NCBI GenBank assembly: GCA_045648985.1
Contig: JAZROZ010000011.1
Coordinates: 3,237-67,236, forward strand
DNA: 64,000 nucleotides
Source of the DNA: SIG437 sp045648985
GTDB lineage: Bacteria > Bacillota > Clostridia > UBA1381 > UBA9506
Direction of reading: 5' to 3'
Below, in pieces: positions 1 through 9,525 of the stretch. Both the position numbers and the translations under genes were made by a program. Numbering within the stretch: position 1 is the stretch's first letter; each line of letters opens with the position of its first letter. The notes beneath the pieces are model-generated. The model worked only from the letters and a program-made list of their open reading frames with translations. It was not told the DNA's origin and ran no database searches.

Positions 1-350
1 GTTGGTATATTATATTTTTTCATAAGGTTTTTAGAAAAAACCTTACTTCCCTCAATAAGTGCAGCACAGCTTTTCGGACCGAATGCCTTTAAGCCATCTT
101 CTTCGAATCTGTCTGCCATACCAAGCATCAGCGGGTCATCAGGCGCAATAACGGTTAAATCTATTTGATTGTCTTTTGCAAATTTAACCATACCCTCTAC
201 ATCTGTTGCTTTTATATCTACACATTTAGCCAAAGCCGCAATACCGCCGTTACCTGGTGCTGCAAAAAGCTCAGGTTTTTTTGGACTTTTAGAAAGAGCT
301 GTAATTATTGCGTGCTCTCTTCCACCGCCGCCTACTACTAATACTTTCAT
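1..350 (-). CDS. purD: Phosphoribosylamine-glycine ligase, N-terminal part (runs off left edge)
   Basis: GAR synthetase joins glycine to phosphoribosylamine with ATP (second step of de novo purine synthesis, cytosol). The ATG at 350 opens MKVLVVGGGGREHAI, the glycine-rich N-terminal loop typical of PurD, followed by AAPGNGGIAA and the VIAPDDPLMLGMAD stretch (family norm PEAPL). About 116 residues of a normally ~420-residue protein are inside the window; the catalytic ATP-grasp domain lies beyond it. It follows purH by 26 nt and is the last visible gene of the purine operon. Identification rests on the N-terminal domain only, but operon context makes it firm. Confidence 0.93.
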   Translation of the reverse strand, partial: MKVLVVGGGGREHAIITALSKSPKKPELFAAPGNGGIAALAKCVDIKATDVEGMVKFAKDNQIDLTVIAPDDPLMLGMADRFEEDGLKAFGPKSCAALIEGSKVFSKNLMKKYNIP

Positions 351-376
351 ATGTCAATACCTTTCTGTTTTGTTTA

Positions 377-1921
377 TTAATGCTTAAAGTGTCTCATACC
401 AACAAACACCATAGCTATTCCGTATTTGTCACAAGCTTCTATTGATTCATTGTCACGGATTGAGCCACCGGGCTGAATGATAGCTTTTATTCCGGCTTTA
501 GCAGCAGCTTCAACACAATCAGAAAATGGGAAGAATGCATCAGATGCCATAACAGCACCCTGTGCTTTTTCTCCTGCATACTTAATCGCAATATCCAGCG
601 CCATAACTCTGTTTGTCTGACCTGGACCAACACCGATTGATTTTTTGTCTTTCGCTAAAGTGATAGCATTTGATTTTGTATGTTTTACTATCTTCCATGC
701 AAACTTCATATCTTCAATCTCTTTTTCAGTTGGCTGAGCTTTTGTCACAACTGTCCAGTTTTCTTCGTTATAAAGCTCTACGTCTCTCTGCTGAACAAGT
801 AAGCCACCCATAACCTTTTTCATATCAAAATCATTGATAGCTGGCTTTTTAGAAATATTATCAAGCTCTAGAAGTCTAATGTTCTTTTTCTGTGTTAAAA
901 TATCAATAGCTTCCTGAGTAAATGACGGAGCAACAACGATTTCTATAAATATCTTGTTAAGCTCTTGGGCGGTTTTGGCATCAATCTCACGGTTAGCCGC
1001 AATAATACCTCCGAAAATTGAAACAGGGTCGCCCTCATAAGCATTCAAGTATGCTTCGCAGATGTCTCTACCAGTACCAACTCCGCAAGGATTAGCATGC
1101 TTACACGCAACAACAGTCGGTTCGTCAAATTCTTTTAATAAGTCAAGCGCTCCATTTGTATCGTTAATGTTGTTATATGAAAGCTCTTTGCCATGAAGCT
1201 GACGGCAAGCAGCAATCGTTCCCTCACAAGCTCCTGTTTCTTTATAGAAAACAGCTGCCTGATGCGGATTTTCGCCATATCTCATTTCCTGAACTTTTTC
1301 ATATGTTAAAGTTAAATCTTTCGGGAACAGTTCTTTTCCTATCTGCTCACGTAAATATTTTGCAATTAATGTATCATAGCTTGATGTATGTTCAAATACT
1401 TTATAAGCGAGGTCAAATTTTGTTTCTTTTGAAACGCAACCGTCTTTTTTATATTCAGAGAGGACAGTTTCGTAATCCTCAGGGTCAACAATAACAGCAA
1501 CGTCCTGATAGTTCTTCGCAGCGGCACGAATCATTGTAGGTCCACCGATATCAATATTTTCAATCGCAGTTTCAAGTGTTACTCCCTCTTTTAAAATTGT
1601 CTGCTTAAACGGATATAAGTTTATAGCAACAACATCAATTGTGTCAACTCCAAGCTCTAAGAGCTGCGCCATATGCTCCTCGTTTGAGCGCATAGCTAAG
1701 ATGCCTGCATGGATTTTGGGATGAAGTGTTTTTACTCTACCGTCTAAACATTCAGGAAAACCTGTTATTTCAGATACACCTGTAACTGCTAATCCGGCAT
1801 CTTGAAGTGCCTTTTTTGTTCCGCCTGTTGAAACCACTTCAAAACCAAGTTCTATTAATCCTTTTGCAAATTCTACTATTCCTGTTTTATCTGATACACT
1901 AAGTAATGCTCTTTTTGCCAT
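377..1921 (-). CDS. purH: Bifunctional AICAR transformylase / IMP cyclohydrolase
   Basis: Catalyses the last two steps to IMP: formylation of AICAR by 10-formyl-THF, then ring closure. The N-terminal MGS-like cyclohydrolase domain begins MAKRALLSVSDKTGIVEFAK and includes STGGTKKAL. The transformylase domain carries the KHANPCGVG motif and ends with the family signature PGGSIRDNE near the C-terminus. At 514 residues it matches the usual ~512. I choose the ATG at 1921, preceded by GGAAAGAG, rather than the ATG at 1954, which lies inside purN. It lies 22 nt after purN and upstream of purD, so it is part of the pur operon. Confidence 0.97.
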   Translation of the reverse strand: MAKRALLSVSDKTGIVEFAKGLIELGFEVVSTGGTKKALQDAGLAVTGVSEITGFPECLDGRVKTLHPKIHAGILAMRSNEEHMAQLLELGVDTIDVVAINLYPFKQTILKEGVTLETAIENIDIGGPTMIRAAAKNYQDVAVIVDPEDYETVLSEYKKDGCVSKETKFDLAYKVFEHTSSYDTLIAKYLREQIGKELFPKDLTLTYEKVQEMRYGENPHQAAVFYKETGACEGTIAACRQLHGKELSYNNINDTNGALDLLKEFDEPTVVACKHANPCGVGTGRDICEAYLNAYEGDPVSIFGGIIAANREIDAKTAQELNKIFIEIVVAPSFTQEAIDILTQKKNIRLLELDNISKKPAINDFDMKKVMGGLLVQQRDVELYNEENWTVVTKAQPTEKEIEDMKFAWKIVKHTKSNAITLAKDKKSIGVGPGQTNRVMALDIAIKYAGEKAQGAVMASDAFFPFSDCVEAAAKAGIKAIIQPGGSIRDNESIEACDKYGIAMVFVGMRHFKH

Positions 1922-1943
1922 AACTCTCTTTCCTTTCAGCTGA

Positions 1944-2537
1944 TTATATTTCATCTACACACAAAAGCTCTACGGCCTGTGGCAAAATAATGTGTTCTGC
2001 TTCTTTCATAACTCTCTTTTGCAGAATTTCAGGAGTATCTCCCTCTTCTACTGAAACGGCTTTTTGCATTATGATTTTACCGCCGTCTGTTATTTCATTT
2101 ACAAAATGCACAGTAGCACCTGTGACTTTTACGCCGTACTCCAATGCCTTTTCATGTACTTTGAGTCCATAAAACCCGTCTCCGCAAAAAGACGGAATCA
2201 ATGACGGATGAACGTTTATCATTTTTCCGCTATACTTTTTAATAAAATCTTCACTTAAGATATGCATAAATCCTGCCAAAACAATTATATCAATCTCATA
2301 TTTATCAAGTATCGCAGAAATTTTTTCTTCAAATTCAGCTCTGGTGGCACATTCTTTTTTGGAAATGCAAAGTCCATCTACTCCCGCCGTTTTAGCGCGC
2401 TCTAAGGCATATGCCTTAGCACTTGAAGATATCACAACACTTACTTTTCCGCTTTTTATAATGCCTTGCTTCTCTGCATCTAAAATTGCCTGAAGATTTG
2501 TCCCGCCACCCGATACTAACACACCGATTTTTTTCAA
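1944..2537 (-). CDS. purN: Phosphoribosylglycinamide formyltransferase (10-formyl-THF dependent)
   Basis: Transfers a formyl group from 10-formyl-THF to GAR. It shows the N-terminal VLVSGGGTNLQAI phosphate-binding loop, the NVHPSLIPSF segment with the catalytic His, and the NEITDGG segment with the conserved Asp. Length is about 197 residues, normal for PurN. The likely start is the TTG at 2537, six nucleotides after AGAGGTG, giving MKKIGVLVSGGG like other PurN proteins. The GTG at 2546 is part of the ribosome binding site itself. It lies 12 nt after purM. Confidence 0.95.
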   Translation of the reverse strand: MKKIGVLVSGGGTNLQAILDAEKQGIIKSGKVSVVISSSAKAYALERAKTAGVDGLCISKKECATRAEFEEKISAILDKYEIDIIVLAGFMHILSEDFIKKYSGKMINVHPSLIPSFCGDGFYGLKVHEKALEYGVKVTGATVHFVNEITDGGKIIMQKAVSVEEGDTPEILQKRVMKEAEHIILPQAVELLCVDEI

Positions 2538-2549
2538 AGTTTTCACCTC

Positions 2550-3587
2550 TTAGATAATATCAATAGGACTGTCTTTCTTTTCTTTCACACTACCTATGAT
2601 ATATGCTTTTTCTCCGAGAGAATTAATGTGTGCTACAACATCTTTAGCACAGTCTTCTGAAACGGCAATCACAAGACCGATACCCATATTGAATGTGTTA
2701 TACATATCGCGTTCTGAAAGATTTGCTTTTTTCTGCATAATATCAAAGATAGGAAGTACATCCCAAGTACCTTTTTTGATTTCAGCTGCTAAGCCCTCAG
2801 GTAACATTCTCGGTATATTTTCAATAAAACCGCCACCCGTTACGTGAGAAACTGCGTGAACATCAAACTTCTCAATTACAGAAAGAAGCGGTTTTACATA
2901 TATTTTAGTAGGACGTAAAAGTGCCTCACCTAATGTTTCACCAAGCTCATCATATTTAGTAGCTAAAATTTCTTTTGCATTTTCTTCATCAAGTCCGAAA
3001 ATCTTTCTTACTAATGAATATCCATTACTATGTATGCCTGATGATGCTATACCAACTAAAACATCACCTGCTTTTGTTTTTGAGCCGTCAATAATTTTGT
3101 CCTTATCTACAATACCAACAGAAAAACCTGCTAAATCGTATTCTTCGAGTTCATAAAAGCCCGGCATTTCTGCAGTTTCTCCACCGATTAGTGCAGCTCC
3201 TGCCAAAACGCATCCATCTGCAACACCTTTGACAATTTCAGCAATTCTTTCAGGATAGTTCTTGCCAACGGCTAAATAGTCAAGGAAGAAAAGCGGTTTT
3301 GCACCTGAACATGCGATATCATTTACGCACATAGCAACACAATCCTGACCGATTGTGTCATGCTTGTCCATTAAAAATGCAACCTTTAATTTTGTTCCTA
3401 CACCATCTGTGCCTGAAACTAAAACAGGGTCACTGTAATCTGTTCCAATCCCGAAAAGTCCTCCAAAACCACCTATACCTGAAAGAACTCCCTCTGTCAT
3501 TGTTCTTTTAACATGTGTTTTTATTAAATCCACCGATTTATAGCCTGCCTCAACATCTACGCCGGCAGCTTTATATGCTTCACTCAT
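2550..3587 (-). CDS. purM: Phosphoribosylformylglycinamidine cyclo-ligase (AIR synthetase)
   Basis: ATP-dependent cyclisation of FGAM to AIR. The 345-residue length equals the family norm. Visible family motifs are SGTDGVGTK near residue 60, CVNDIACSGAKPLFFLDY, GGETAEMPGFY and the C-terminal HVTGGGFIENIPRML. The start ATG at 3587 follows a GAGGT ribosome binding site. It lies 2 nt after purF and 12 nt before purN, so translation is probably coupled across the operon. Confidence 0.97.
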   Translation of the reverse strand: MSEAYKAAGVDVEAGYKSVDLIKTHVKRTMTEGVLSGIGGFGGLFGIGTDYSDPVLVSGTDGVGTKLKVAFLMDKHDTIGQDCVAMCVNDIACSGAKPLFFLDYLAVGKNYPERIAEIVKGVADGCVLAGAALIGGETAEMPGFYELEEYDLAGFSVGIVDKDKIIDGSKTKAGDVLVGIASSGIHSNGYSLVRKIFGLDEENAKEILATKYDELGETLGEALLRPTKIYVKPLLSVIEKFDVHAVSHVTGGGFIENIPRMLPEGLAAEIKKGTWDVLPIFDIMQKKANLSERDMYNTFNMGIGLVIAVSEDCAKDVVAHINSLGEKAYIIGSVKEKKDSPIDII

Positions 3588-3589
3588 TA

Positions 3590-5053
3590 TTATACCTCAC
3601 TTTCTGATAAATTTCTGTATTTGCCGTCAAGTTCTATTTCATGGTCAACGTCTGATACATCCATTGGATATTTTCCTGTAAAGCAACCATCGCAATATCC
3701 GCAATTTAAGTTCTGTGCAATTTCTGAAAGAGCATCGAGCGATAAAAATCCTAAGCTGTCTGCGCCGATTTTCTTGCACATCTCATCTACAGTATATTTA
3801 ACCCCCATCAAGCAATCCCTTGACGGAATATCTGTTCCAAAGTAGCAGGGCCACAAAAATGGAGGTGAGCTGATTCGTACGTGAACCTCTTTAGCTCCTG
3901 CATTTTTTAAATCTCTTATAATATTAGCACAGGTCGTGCCTCTTACGATTGAGTCATCAACCATAATAACACGTTTGCCTGCTACACTGCTTTTTAACAC
4001 ATTGAGCTTAATATTTACAGCCACTTCTCTTTCTGACTGTGTGGGTTTTATAAATGTTCTTCCTATGTATTTATTCTTAATAAAGCCTTTTCCGTAGGGG
4101 ATACCTGATTCTTCAGCATAACCGATTGCGGCACAAAGTCCTGAATCAGGAACTCCACAAACAAGGTCAGCTTCCACTGGGAAATCTTTTGCTAAATGTT
4201 TTCCCATAAGCTTACGCATTTCGTAAACACTTGCCCCTTCTACTACGCTATCAGGACGTGCAAAATATACATGTTCAAAAATACAAATTGAACTTTTTTC
4301 TTTAGCGAGCTCGCTTTTGATTGAATGAAGTCCCTCTTTATCAATCCATACAACCTCTCCAGGTTCAACATCTCTTACAAACGTTGCACCGATATTATCA
4401 AACGCACATGTTTCAGAGCTTAAAATATATGAATTTTCAAGTTTTCCTATGCTTAAAGGTCTGATGCCATATGGGTCCCTTGCACCGATTAGCTTTTCAG
4501 GACTCATCAAAACAAGTGAATATGAGCCGTGAATTACTTCCATAGTTTTCATAACAGCTTCCTGAATGGAGCGGGTCTTGATTCTTGCCTGTGCAATCTC
4601 ATACATAATGACTTCACTATCCATTGTGGTGTGGAAAAGAGCTCCCTCTGCTTTTAATTTAGCTCTTAACTTACTGCTGTTTATTATATTTCCATTATGC
4701 GCTAAGGCGATTGTCCCTTTAACATAGTGGTTTACGAGCGGCTGAGCATTCTGTCTTGAATTGCCACCTTTTGTTGAATATCTCACGTGCCCGACTGAGA
4801 TAGTTCCCTCTAAACTGTTTAAAACACGTTCTGTAAAAATTTCAGGTACTAATCCTAAATCTTTATAAAGTGAAAATTCACGGTTTTTATTAAGTGCCAT
4901 ACCTGCACTTTCCTGACCTCTGTGCTGCAGAGCATAAAGTGCATAATATGTCAGATGGGCAACATCGAATCCGTCATTATCATAAAATCCGAAAACACCA
5001 CATTCTTCACCTAATTTTTCATTTATGTAATCGTACTCAGCTAATTCTTTCAA
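3590..5053 (-). CDS. purF: Amidophosphoribosyltransferase (glutamine PRPP amidotransferase, [4Fe-4S] type)
   Basis: Commits PRPP to purine synthesis by making phosphoribosylamine from glutamine. The N-terminal Ntn-hydrolase glutaminase domain begins at the Cys in EECGVFGF, so a short propeptide must be removed. The PRPP-binding loop VIMVDDSIVRGTT lies near residues 362-374. A C-terminal CGYCDGCFTG cysteine cluster marks the iron-sulfur (Bacillus-type) subfamily. I choose the TTG at 5053 (GGGAG eight nucleotides upstream), which gives a 17-residue propeptide. An upstream TTG at 5071 has no such site. It heads the pur genes 57 nt downstream of yebC; I see no purine riboswitch in that gap. Confidence 0.95.
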   Translation of the reverse strand: MKELAEYDYINEKLGEECGVFGFYDNDGFDVAHLTYYALYALQHRGQESAGMALNKNREFSLYKDLGLVPEIFTERVLNSLEGTISVGHVRYSTKGGNSRQNAQPLVNHYVKGTIALAHNGNIINSSKLRAKLKAEGALFHTTMDSEVIMYEIAQARIKTRSIQEAVMKTMEVIHGSYSLVLMSPEKLIGARDPYGIRPLSIGKLENSYILSSETCAFDNIGATFVRDVEPGEVVWIDKEGLHSIKSELAKEKSSICIFEHVYFARPDSVVEGASVYEMRKLMGKHLAKDFPVEADLVCGVPDSGLCAAIGYAEESGIPYGKGFIKNKYIGRTFIKPTQSEREVAVNIKLNVLKSSVAGKRVIMVDDSIVRGTTCANIIRDLKNAGAKEVHVRISSPPFLWPCYFGTDIPSRDCLMGVKYTVDEMCKKIGADSLGFLSLDALSEIAQNLNCGYCDGCFTGKYPMDVSDVDHEIELDGKYRNLSESEV

Positions 5054-5110
5054 TTTAATCACTCCCACCAAAAATCTAAATCTGAATTTAAAATAAGCGC
5101 TTTATCTGTC

Positions 5111-5839
5111 TTAAATCTCCCAGTTATGATATACGTTCTGTACGTCGTCGTTGTCTTCTAACATATCAATCAGCTTGTTCATTAAGGTGATATCATCTTC
5201 ACTCTCCAGCCTTACCGTTGTCTGCGGAATTCTCTCAACTTCTGCTGATGCAAATACATAACCTTTTTCTGTGAGCATATCACGAACTAAAGAAAAATCC
5301 TCAGGAGCAGTTAAGATTTCAAAGCTTCCCTCCTGATATGATATATCTTCTGCGCCTGCCTCCAACGCCTCCATCATAATGCTATCTTCATCAATGTTTC
5401 CGTCTTCATCTTCGATGATTAAAACACCTTTCGTATCAAACATAAAGCTTACGCAGCCTGTCTGACCGAGATTTCCTCCGAATTTATCGAAATAGTGTCT
5501 TACATCGCCTGCAGTTCTGTTTCTGTTATCTGTAAGTGTTTCAACAATAACTGCAACACCGCTCGGACCATAGCCTTCGTATGTGATTTCTTCATATACT
5601 GCATCTCCCATATCGCCCGATGCCTTTTTAATACATCTTTCAATGTTGTCATTTGGCATATTATTTGCCTTAGCTTTAGCAATAACGTCACGAAGTTTTG
5701 AGTTTGATTCGGGGTCTGCACCGCCTGATTTTACAACAACGGTTATTTCACGACCCAGCTTTGTGAAAATCTTGCCTTTTTTTGCATCACTTTTTTCTTT
5801 CTTATGTTTTATGTTTGACCATTTGGAATGTCCTGACAT
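5111..5839 (-). CDS. yebC: YebC/PmpR family protein (TACO1 homologue)
   Basis: 242-residue member of the YebC family, described as DNA-binding regulators and more recently as factors that help ribosomes through difficult sequences. The family signature MSGHSKWSNIKHKKEKSDAK is at the N-terminus, followed by the GYGPSGVAVIVETLTDNRNR segment and acidic C-terminal domains. The start at 5839 has GGAGAG just upstream. It is divergent from spoVAE and lies upstream of purF on the same strand. A function specific to purine metabolism cannot be read from the sequence. Confidence 0.95.
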   Translation of the reverse strand: MSGHSKWSNIKHKKEKSDAKKGKIFTKLGREITVVVKSGGADPESNSKLRDVIAKAKANNMPNDNIERCIKKASGDMGDAVYEEITYEGYGPSGVAVIVETLTDNRNRTAGDVRHYFDKFGGNLGQTGCVSFMFDTKGVLIIEDEDGNIDEDSIMMEALEAGAEDISYQEGSFEILTAPEDFSLVRDMLTEKGYVFASAEVERIPQTTVRLESEDDITLMNKLIDMLEDNDDVQNVYHNWEI

Positions 5840-5916
5840 TTTACACTCTCCTAATTGAATATATTTATATATAATTGCAAAGAATATCCTTATAAAATAA
5901 ACAAAGGATTGATTCT

Positions 5917-6270
5917 ATGCAATATTTATGGACTTTTTTAGTAGGCGGCACTCTTTGTGCTATCGCCCAGATTTTGATAGATAAAACAAAGCTTACTCCT
6001 GCACGTATTTTAGTTTTATACGTCACAGCAGGTGTTTTATTAACAGTTTTCGGACTCTATCAGCCAATTGTCGATTTTGCAGGCGCCGGCGCAACTGTTC
6101 CACTGACAGGCTTTGGATATACCTTAGCAAAGGGCGCCGAAAAAGCCGTAGCAGAAAAAGGGATACTTGGCATCTTTACAGGCGGCGTCACAGGTGGTGC
6201 CGGTGGAATTGCAGCTGCAGTTGTTTTTGGCTATATTATTGCACTTATCTGCAAACCAAAATCAAAGTAG
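5917..6270 (+). CDS. spoVAE: Stage V sporulation protein AE (SpoVAEb type)
   Basis: Small integral membrane protein of the SpoVA channel, which moves Ca-dipicolinate into the forespore and out at germination. It has 117 residues with several hydrophobic helices (about 5-22, 30-48, 60-80, 95-113) and glycine-rich stretches such as GGVTGGAGGIAAAVVFGY. The ATG follows AAAGGATTGATTCT. The usual partners spoVAC and spoVAD are not adjacent; the gene stands alone between divergent yebC and convergent radC. Forespore expression is expected from the family, but I could not identify a convincing sigma-G promoter. Confidence 0.88.
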   Translation: MQYLWTFLVGGTLCAIAQILIDKTKLTPARILVLYVTAGVLLTVFGLYQPIVDFAGAGATVPLTGFGYTLAKGAEKAVAEKGILGIFTGGVTGGAGGIAAAVVFGYIIALICKPKSK

Positions 6271-6281
6271 CTATCAAAGTA

Positions 6282-6956
6282 TTAAAAATTATTCATATCT
6301 TTCATGCTATAACACATCTCGCCCGCGACTATGATATGGTCAATTATGTTAATAGACAAATTACTAAGTATTTCATCAAGCTGCCTTGTCATTTTAACAT
6401 CATCAAGCGACGGAGCGCTCATACCGTTTGGATGATTATGGACAAGAACTATATTTACGGCTTTTGTTTTCACGACATACTCTGCAATCTTTAGAGGATA
6501 TACGTTAACGTTGTTTACAGTTCCCTTTTCCAAAAACGCATAATTTTTCAGGTTTCTGTTTGAATCAAGGGAAACAATCGCAAACTCTTCTTCCGTTTTG
6601 CCAATGAATATATCTCTTACAAAAGAGTGGAGCTGCTCACTTGTTCCAAGTGAAGTCCCCTTTTCCCATTTCGAAGAAATATAACTTCCTGCTAAAGAAG
6701 GTATTAGCCTTAGAAAATAAGCGGCATTATCACCTATACCGTCAACTGTCTTAAGTTCATCTGCATCTGCTTCGAATACTCCTGCTAAAGTCCTGAATTT
6801 CTTTAAAAGATGGTGAGCTATTGGGTTAGTATCACGGCGTGGAATAACGTTAAAAAGCAAAAGTTCAAGTTTTTCATGCTCTTCTAAACTGTCAAAACCA
6901 TATTGAAGACACCTGTCCTTTAACCGCTTTCTGTGTCCGTCATGAATCGAACTCAT
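6282..6956 (-). CDS. radC: RadC family JAMM/MPN-domain protein
   Basis: RadC-family protein of about 224 residues. An N-terminal helix-hairpin-helix region (TVDGIGDNAA, about residues 71-80) precedes a JAB/MPN domain with the zinc motif HNHPNGMSAPSLDD (His173, His175, Asp186). Its physiological function is unresolved; early links to DNA repair are weak. I choose the ATG at 6956 with GGGGGAG four nucleotides upstream rather than the TTG at 6971. It is convergent with spoVAE, with an 11-nt gap and no obvious terminator. Confidence 0.93.
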   Translation of the reverse strand: MSSIHDGHRKRLKDRCLQYGFDSLEEHEKLELLLFNVIPRRDTNPIAHHLLKKFRTLAGVFEADADELKTVDGIGDNAAYFLRLIPSLAGSYISSKWEKGTSLGTSEQLHSFVRDIFIGKTEEEFAIVSLDSNRNLKNYAFLEKGTVNNVNVYPLKIAEYVVKTKAVNIVLVHNHPNGMSAPSLDDVKMTRQLDEILSNLSINIIDHIIVAGEMCYSMKDMNNF

Positions 6957-7052
6957 TATACTCCCCCACAATTACAAATTCCATACCTATTATATTTTAC
7001 ACGTTTTTGCCGAAAATTTCAACAATTTTTCGAAATTTTTGCAGAAAAAACG

Positions 7053-7084
7053 GAAAGAGGATGTATAAAATTACATCCTCTTTC
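7053..7084 (-). terminator. Rho-independent terminator after pheT
   Basis: A 13-bp perfect stem (GAAAGAGGATGTA with TACATCCTCTTTC) and 6-nt loop lie right after the pheT stop. The minus-strand tail reads CCGTTTTTTC; A/T runs on both sides could also serve plus-strand transcripts. Confidence 0.85.
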
Positions 7085-7086
7085 TT

Positions 7087-9486
7087 TTATCTCAGCATAA
7101 TGCCTAATTTAAACTCTAAATCCTTTAAAATTTTAGCAGTAAATTTCTCTATTTCTTTTTCAGAAAAGCCTTTTTCTTCAGGTGAAATTATAACATTAAA
7201 TGCCATACTCTTTTTGCCCTCACCAATCTGTTTGCCTCTGAAAATATCAAAGAGTTTGATGCTTGTTACATATTTGCATGATTTTTTAATTGAATCTTCA
7301 ATCTCACCGCATGTAACATTTTCATCGCATACTAAAGCAAAGTCTCTTATAACATCAGGAAATTCGGAAATTGGTTTATATTTCATTCCCTTATTATATC
7401 CCGATACAAATTTCTCATAGTCAAGCTCTGCAATAAATGCTTTTTTGCCGAGTGACATTTCTTCTGTCACTTCGTGAGAAAGCTGACCAACATATCCTAT
7501 AACATCACCATTTAATAAAATATTTGCAGTAATACCTGGATGGAGGAATGGCTTTTCTCCTTTTTCATATGAAAGTGCGAGTCCAAAATCTTCAGCTAAG
7601 CCGTCAATGATGCCTTTAACTGTAAAGAAGTCCTCACTATCACCATATACACCAATTCCTATTGTCTTTTTCTCAAACGGAAGTTCTGTAACAGGGAAAC
7701 CTTTTGCAATGAACACATTTGCCATTTCAAAGAATCTTCCTGAGTCGTTACCGCTACGATAGTTTTTAACGATAGTGTTAAGCATAATCGGAGCGAGTGT
7801 CGTGCTCATAATTGAATAGTTTTCACTAATCGGATTATCTATTCTTATAGCCATTCTTTCAGGGGCATCCTCTGCGATATGGAGCATATCCAAATCCTTT
7901 TGAGAATAGAAGCTGAAATTAATTGTTTCAAAAGCACCCTGCATTTTTAAAGCATTTTTAGCTTTTAGCTCTAAACGCTGGCTGTCGTTTAATCCGCCGT
8001 TTGTAACGCGCGCAAACAAAAGATGCTGCGGTTTTATATGTTCATAGCCATAAATTCTGATAACTTCTTCTGCCAAATCCTCATAGCTTTCCACATCTTC
8101 ACGATAAAGCGGCGCTGTAACTTTAATATTTTCTCCATTTACTTCAACTTCAAATTCAAGTCTTCTTAAAATATCACAAATAGTGTCAGATGGCACTTCA
8201 ATACCTAAAACCTTGTTGATTTTTGCAAATGTTGTATCTATTTCCTTTGCCACGAGTTCCTTACCCGCACATGTATAGCGAGTAGCTGATACTGTGCCAC
8301 AGCCAAGCTCTTCTACCAGGTGAAGTGAACGGTTTGCAGCGCACTCTGTTGTGAATTCATCAACACCTTTACAATATTTAGCGCTTGAATCAGAAGACTG
8401 ACCTAAAGCTCTTGATGTTTTTCTTATACTGTCACGTGCAAATTTTGCAGTTTCAAACACGACATCTTTTGTAGTGTCTTTAATCTCACTGTTAAGTCCT
8501 CCCATAATACCGGCAAGAGCAACAGGCTTCTTTAAATCGCAGATAACGAGATTGTTTTCTGTAAGCTCAAATTCCTTTTCGTCGAGTGTTGTGATTTTTT
8601 CACCCGCTTTAGCACGACGTACTCTAATTGCCTTGCCATCTAAGGTTGACAAGTCAAACGCGTGCATAGGCTGACCAAGCTCCATCAAAACAAAGTTTGT
8701 GATGTCAACTATCGTATTAATTGCATTTAGTCCAACGAGTGCTAATCGCTTTCTCATCCAGAGCGGTGATTTTTCTATTTTAACATCTTTAACGTAGTGA
8801 CCGATATATCTTGGGCATAGATCAGGAGCGCTCACTTCGATTGTGATTTCATCGTCATTTGCTTCTTTTTTAGTATTAAAGCTCATATCGGGCATCTTTA
8901 AAGGTCTGTTAAATATCGCCGCAACTTCACGCGCCATACCTAAAATTGACTGACAATCAGGACGATTTGCAGTTATGCTGATGTCAAAGATATAGTCGTC
9001 AAGACCTACAACCTTACAAATATCTTCGCCGATAGGTGCGTCTTCTTTTAAAATAAGAATTCCATAAACTTCTGCACCCTCATACCAGTTATCGTTAATT
9101 CCAAGCTCTTCGCCCGAGCAAAGCATGCCTTCTGACTCAACTCCGCGAAGCTTGCCTTTTTTGATTTTAACTCCACCGGGAAGAGCCGAGCCGTTGAGTG
9201 CTGCAGGAACTAAAGCTCCCTCAAACACGTTCTGTGCACCTGTTACAATCTGTATGTCTGTTCCGTACTTTTCACCGCAATCAACTATACAAATCTGGAG
9301 GTGGTCAGAATCTTCGTGCTTTGTTATTTTTTTGATTTTACCTACAACCACCTTGTCTATTTCTGCACCCAAATATTTTGTTTCTTCAACTTCAAAACCG
9401 CTTGCAAAAAGCTTTGTTTCAAGTTCTTCTATTTTGATATCATCTATATCTACGTAATCTTTTAACCAACTGAGTGGTAGAAGCAT
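7087..9486 (-). CDS. pheT: Phenylalanyl-tRNA synthetase beta subunit
   Basis: Beta subunit of the (alpha-beta)2 PheRS. It has 799 residues, the normal bacterial length. Domains in order: N-terminal MLLPLSWLKDYVDI, the EMAP-like OB fold (VVVGKIKKITKHEDSDHLQ), the B3/B4 editing domain in the middle third, the B5 helix-turn-helix domain, the catalytic-like core, and the C-terminal FDX-ACB anticodon-binding domain (about residues 705-799, YKPISEFPDVIRD). It is 39 nt downstream of pheS and shares the T-box leader, so it should be induced when charged tRNA-Phe is low. Confidence 0.97.
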   Translation of the reverse strand: MLLPLSWLKDYVDIDDIKIEELETKLFASGFEVEETKYLGAEIDKVVVGKIKKITKHEDSDHLQICIVDCGEKYGTDIQIVTGAQNVFEGALVPAALNGSALPGGVKIKKGKLRGVESEGMLCSGEELGINDNWYEGAEVYGILILKEDAPIGEDICKVVGLDDYIFDISITANRPDCQSILGMAREVAAIFNRPLKMPDMSFNTKKEANDDEITIEVSAPDLCPRYIGHYVKDVKIEKSPLWMRKRLALVGLNAINTIVDITNFVLMELGQPMHAFDLSTLDGKAIRVRRAKAGEKITTLDEKEFELTENNLVICDLKKPVALAGIMGGLNSEIKDTTKDVVFETAKFARDSIRKTSRALGQSSDSSAKYCKGVDEFTTECAANRSLHLVEELGCGTVSATRYTCAGKELVAKEIDTTFAKINKVLGIEVPSDTICDILRRLEFEVEVNGENIKVTAPLYREDVESYEDLAEEVIRIYGYEHIKPQHLLFARVTNGGLNDSQRLELKAKNALKMQGAFETINFSFYSQKDLDMLHIAEDAPERMAIRIDNPISENYSIMSTTLAPIMLNTIVKNYRSGNDSGRFFEMANVFIAKGFPVTELPFEKKTIGIGVYGDSEDFFTVKGIIDGLAEDFGLALSYEKGEKPFLHPGITANILLNGDVIGYVGQLSHEVTEEMSLGKKAFIAELDYEKFVSGYNKGMKYKPISEFPDVIRDFALVCDENVTCGEIEDSIKKSCKYVTSIKLFDIFRGKQIGEGKKSMAFNVIISPEEKGFSEKEIEKFTAKILKDLEFKLGIMLR

Positions 9487-9525
9487 TTAAATCATTCCTT
9501 TCAATCTGTTTGATGTTTTGATGGT

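Noticed and set aside
5054..5110. Purine riboswitch or PurR box upstream of purF
   Set aside because: The 57-nt gap is too short for the aptamer and shows no matching sequence; control may lie upstream of yebC or elsewhere.
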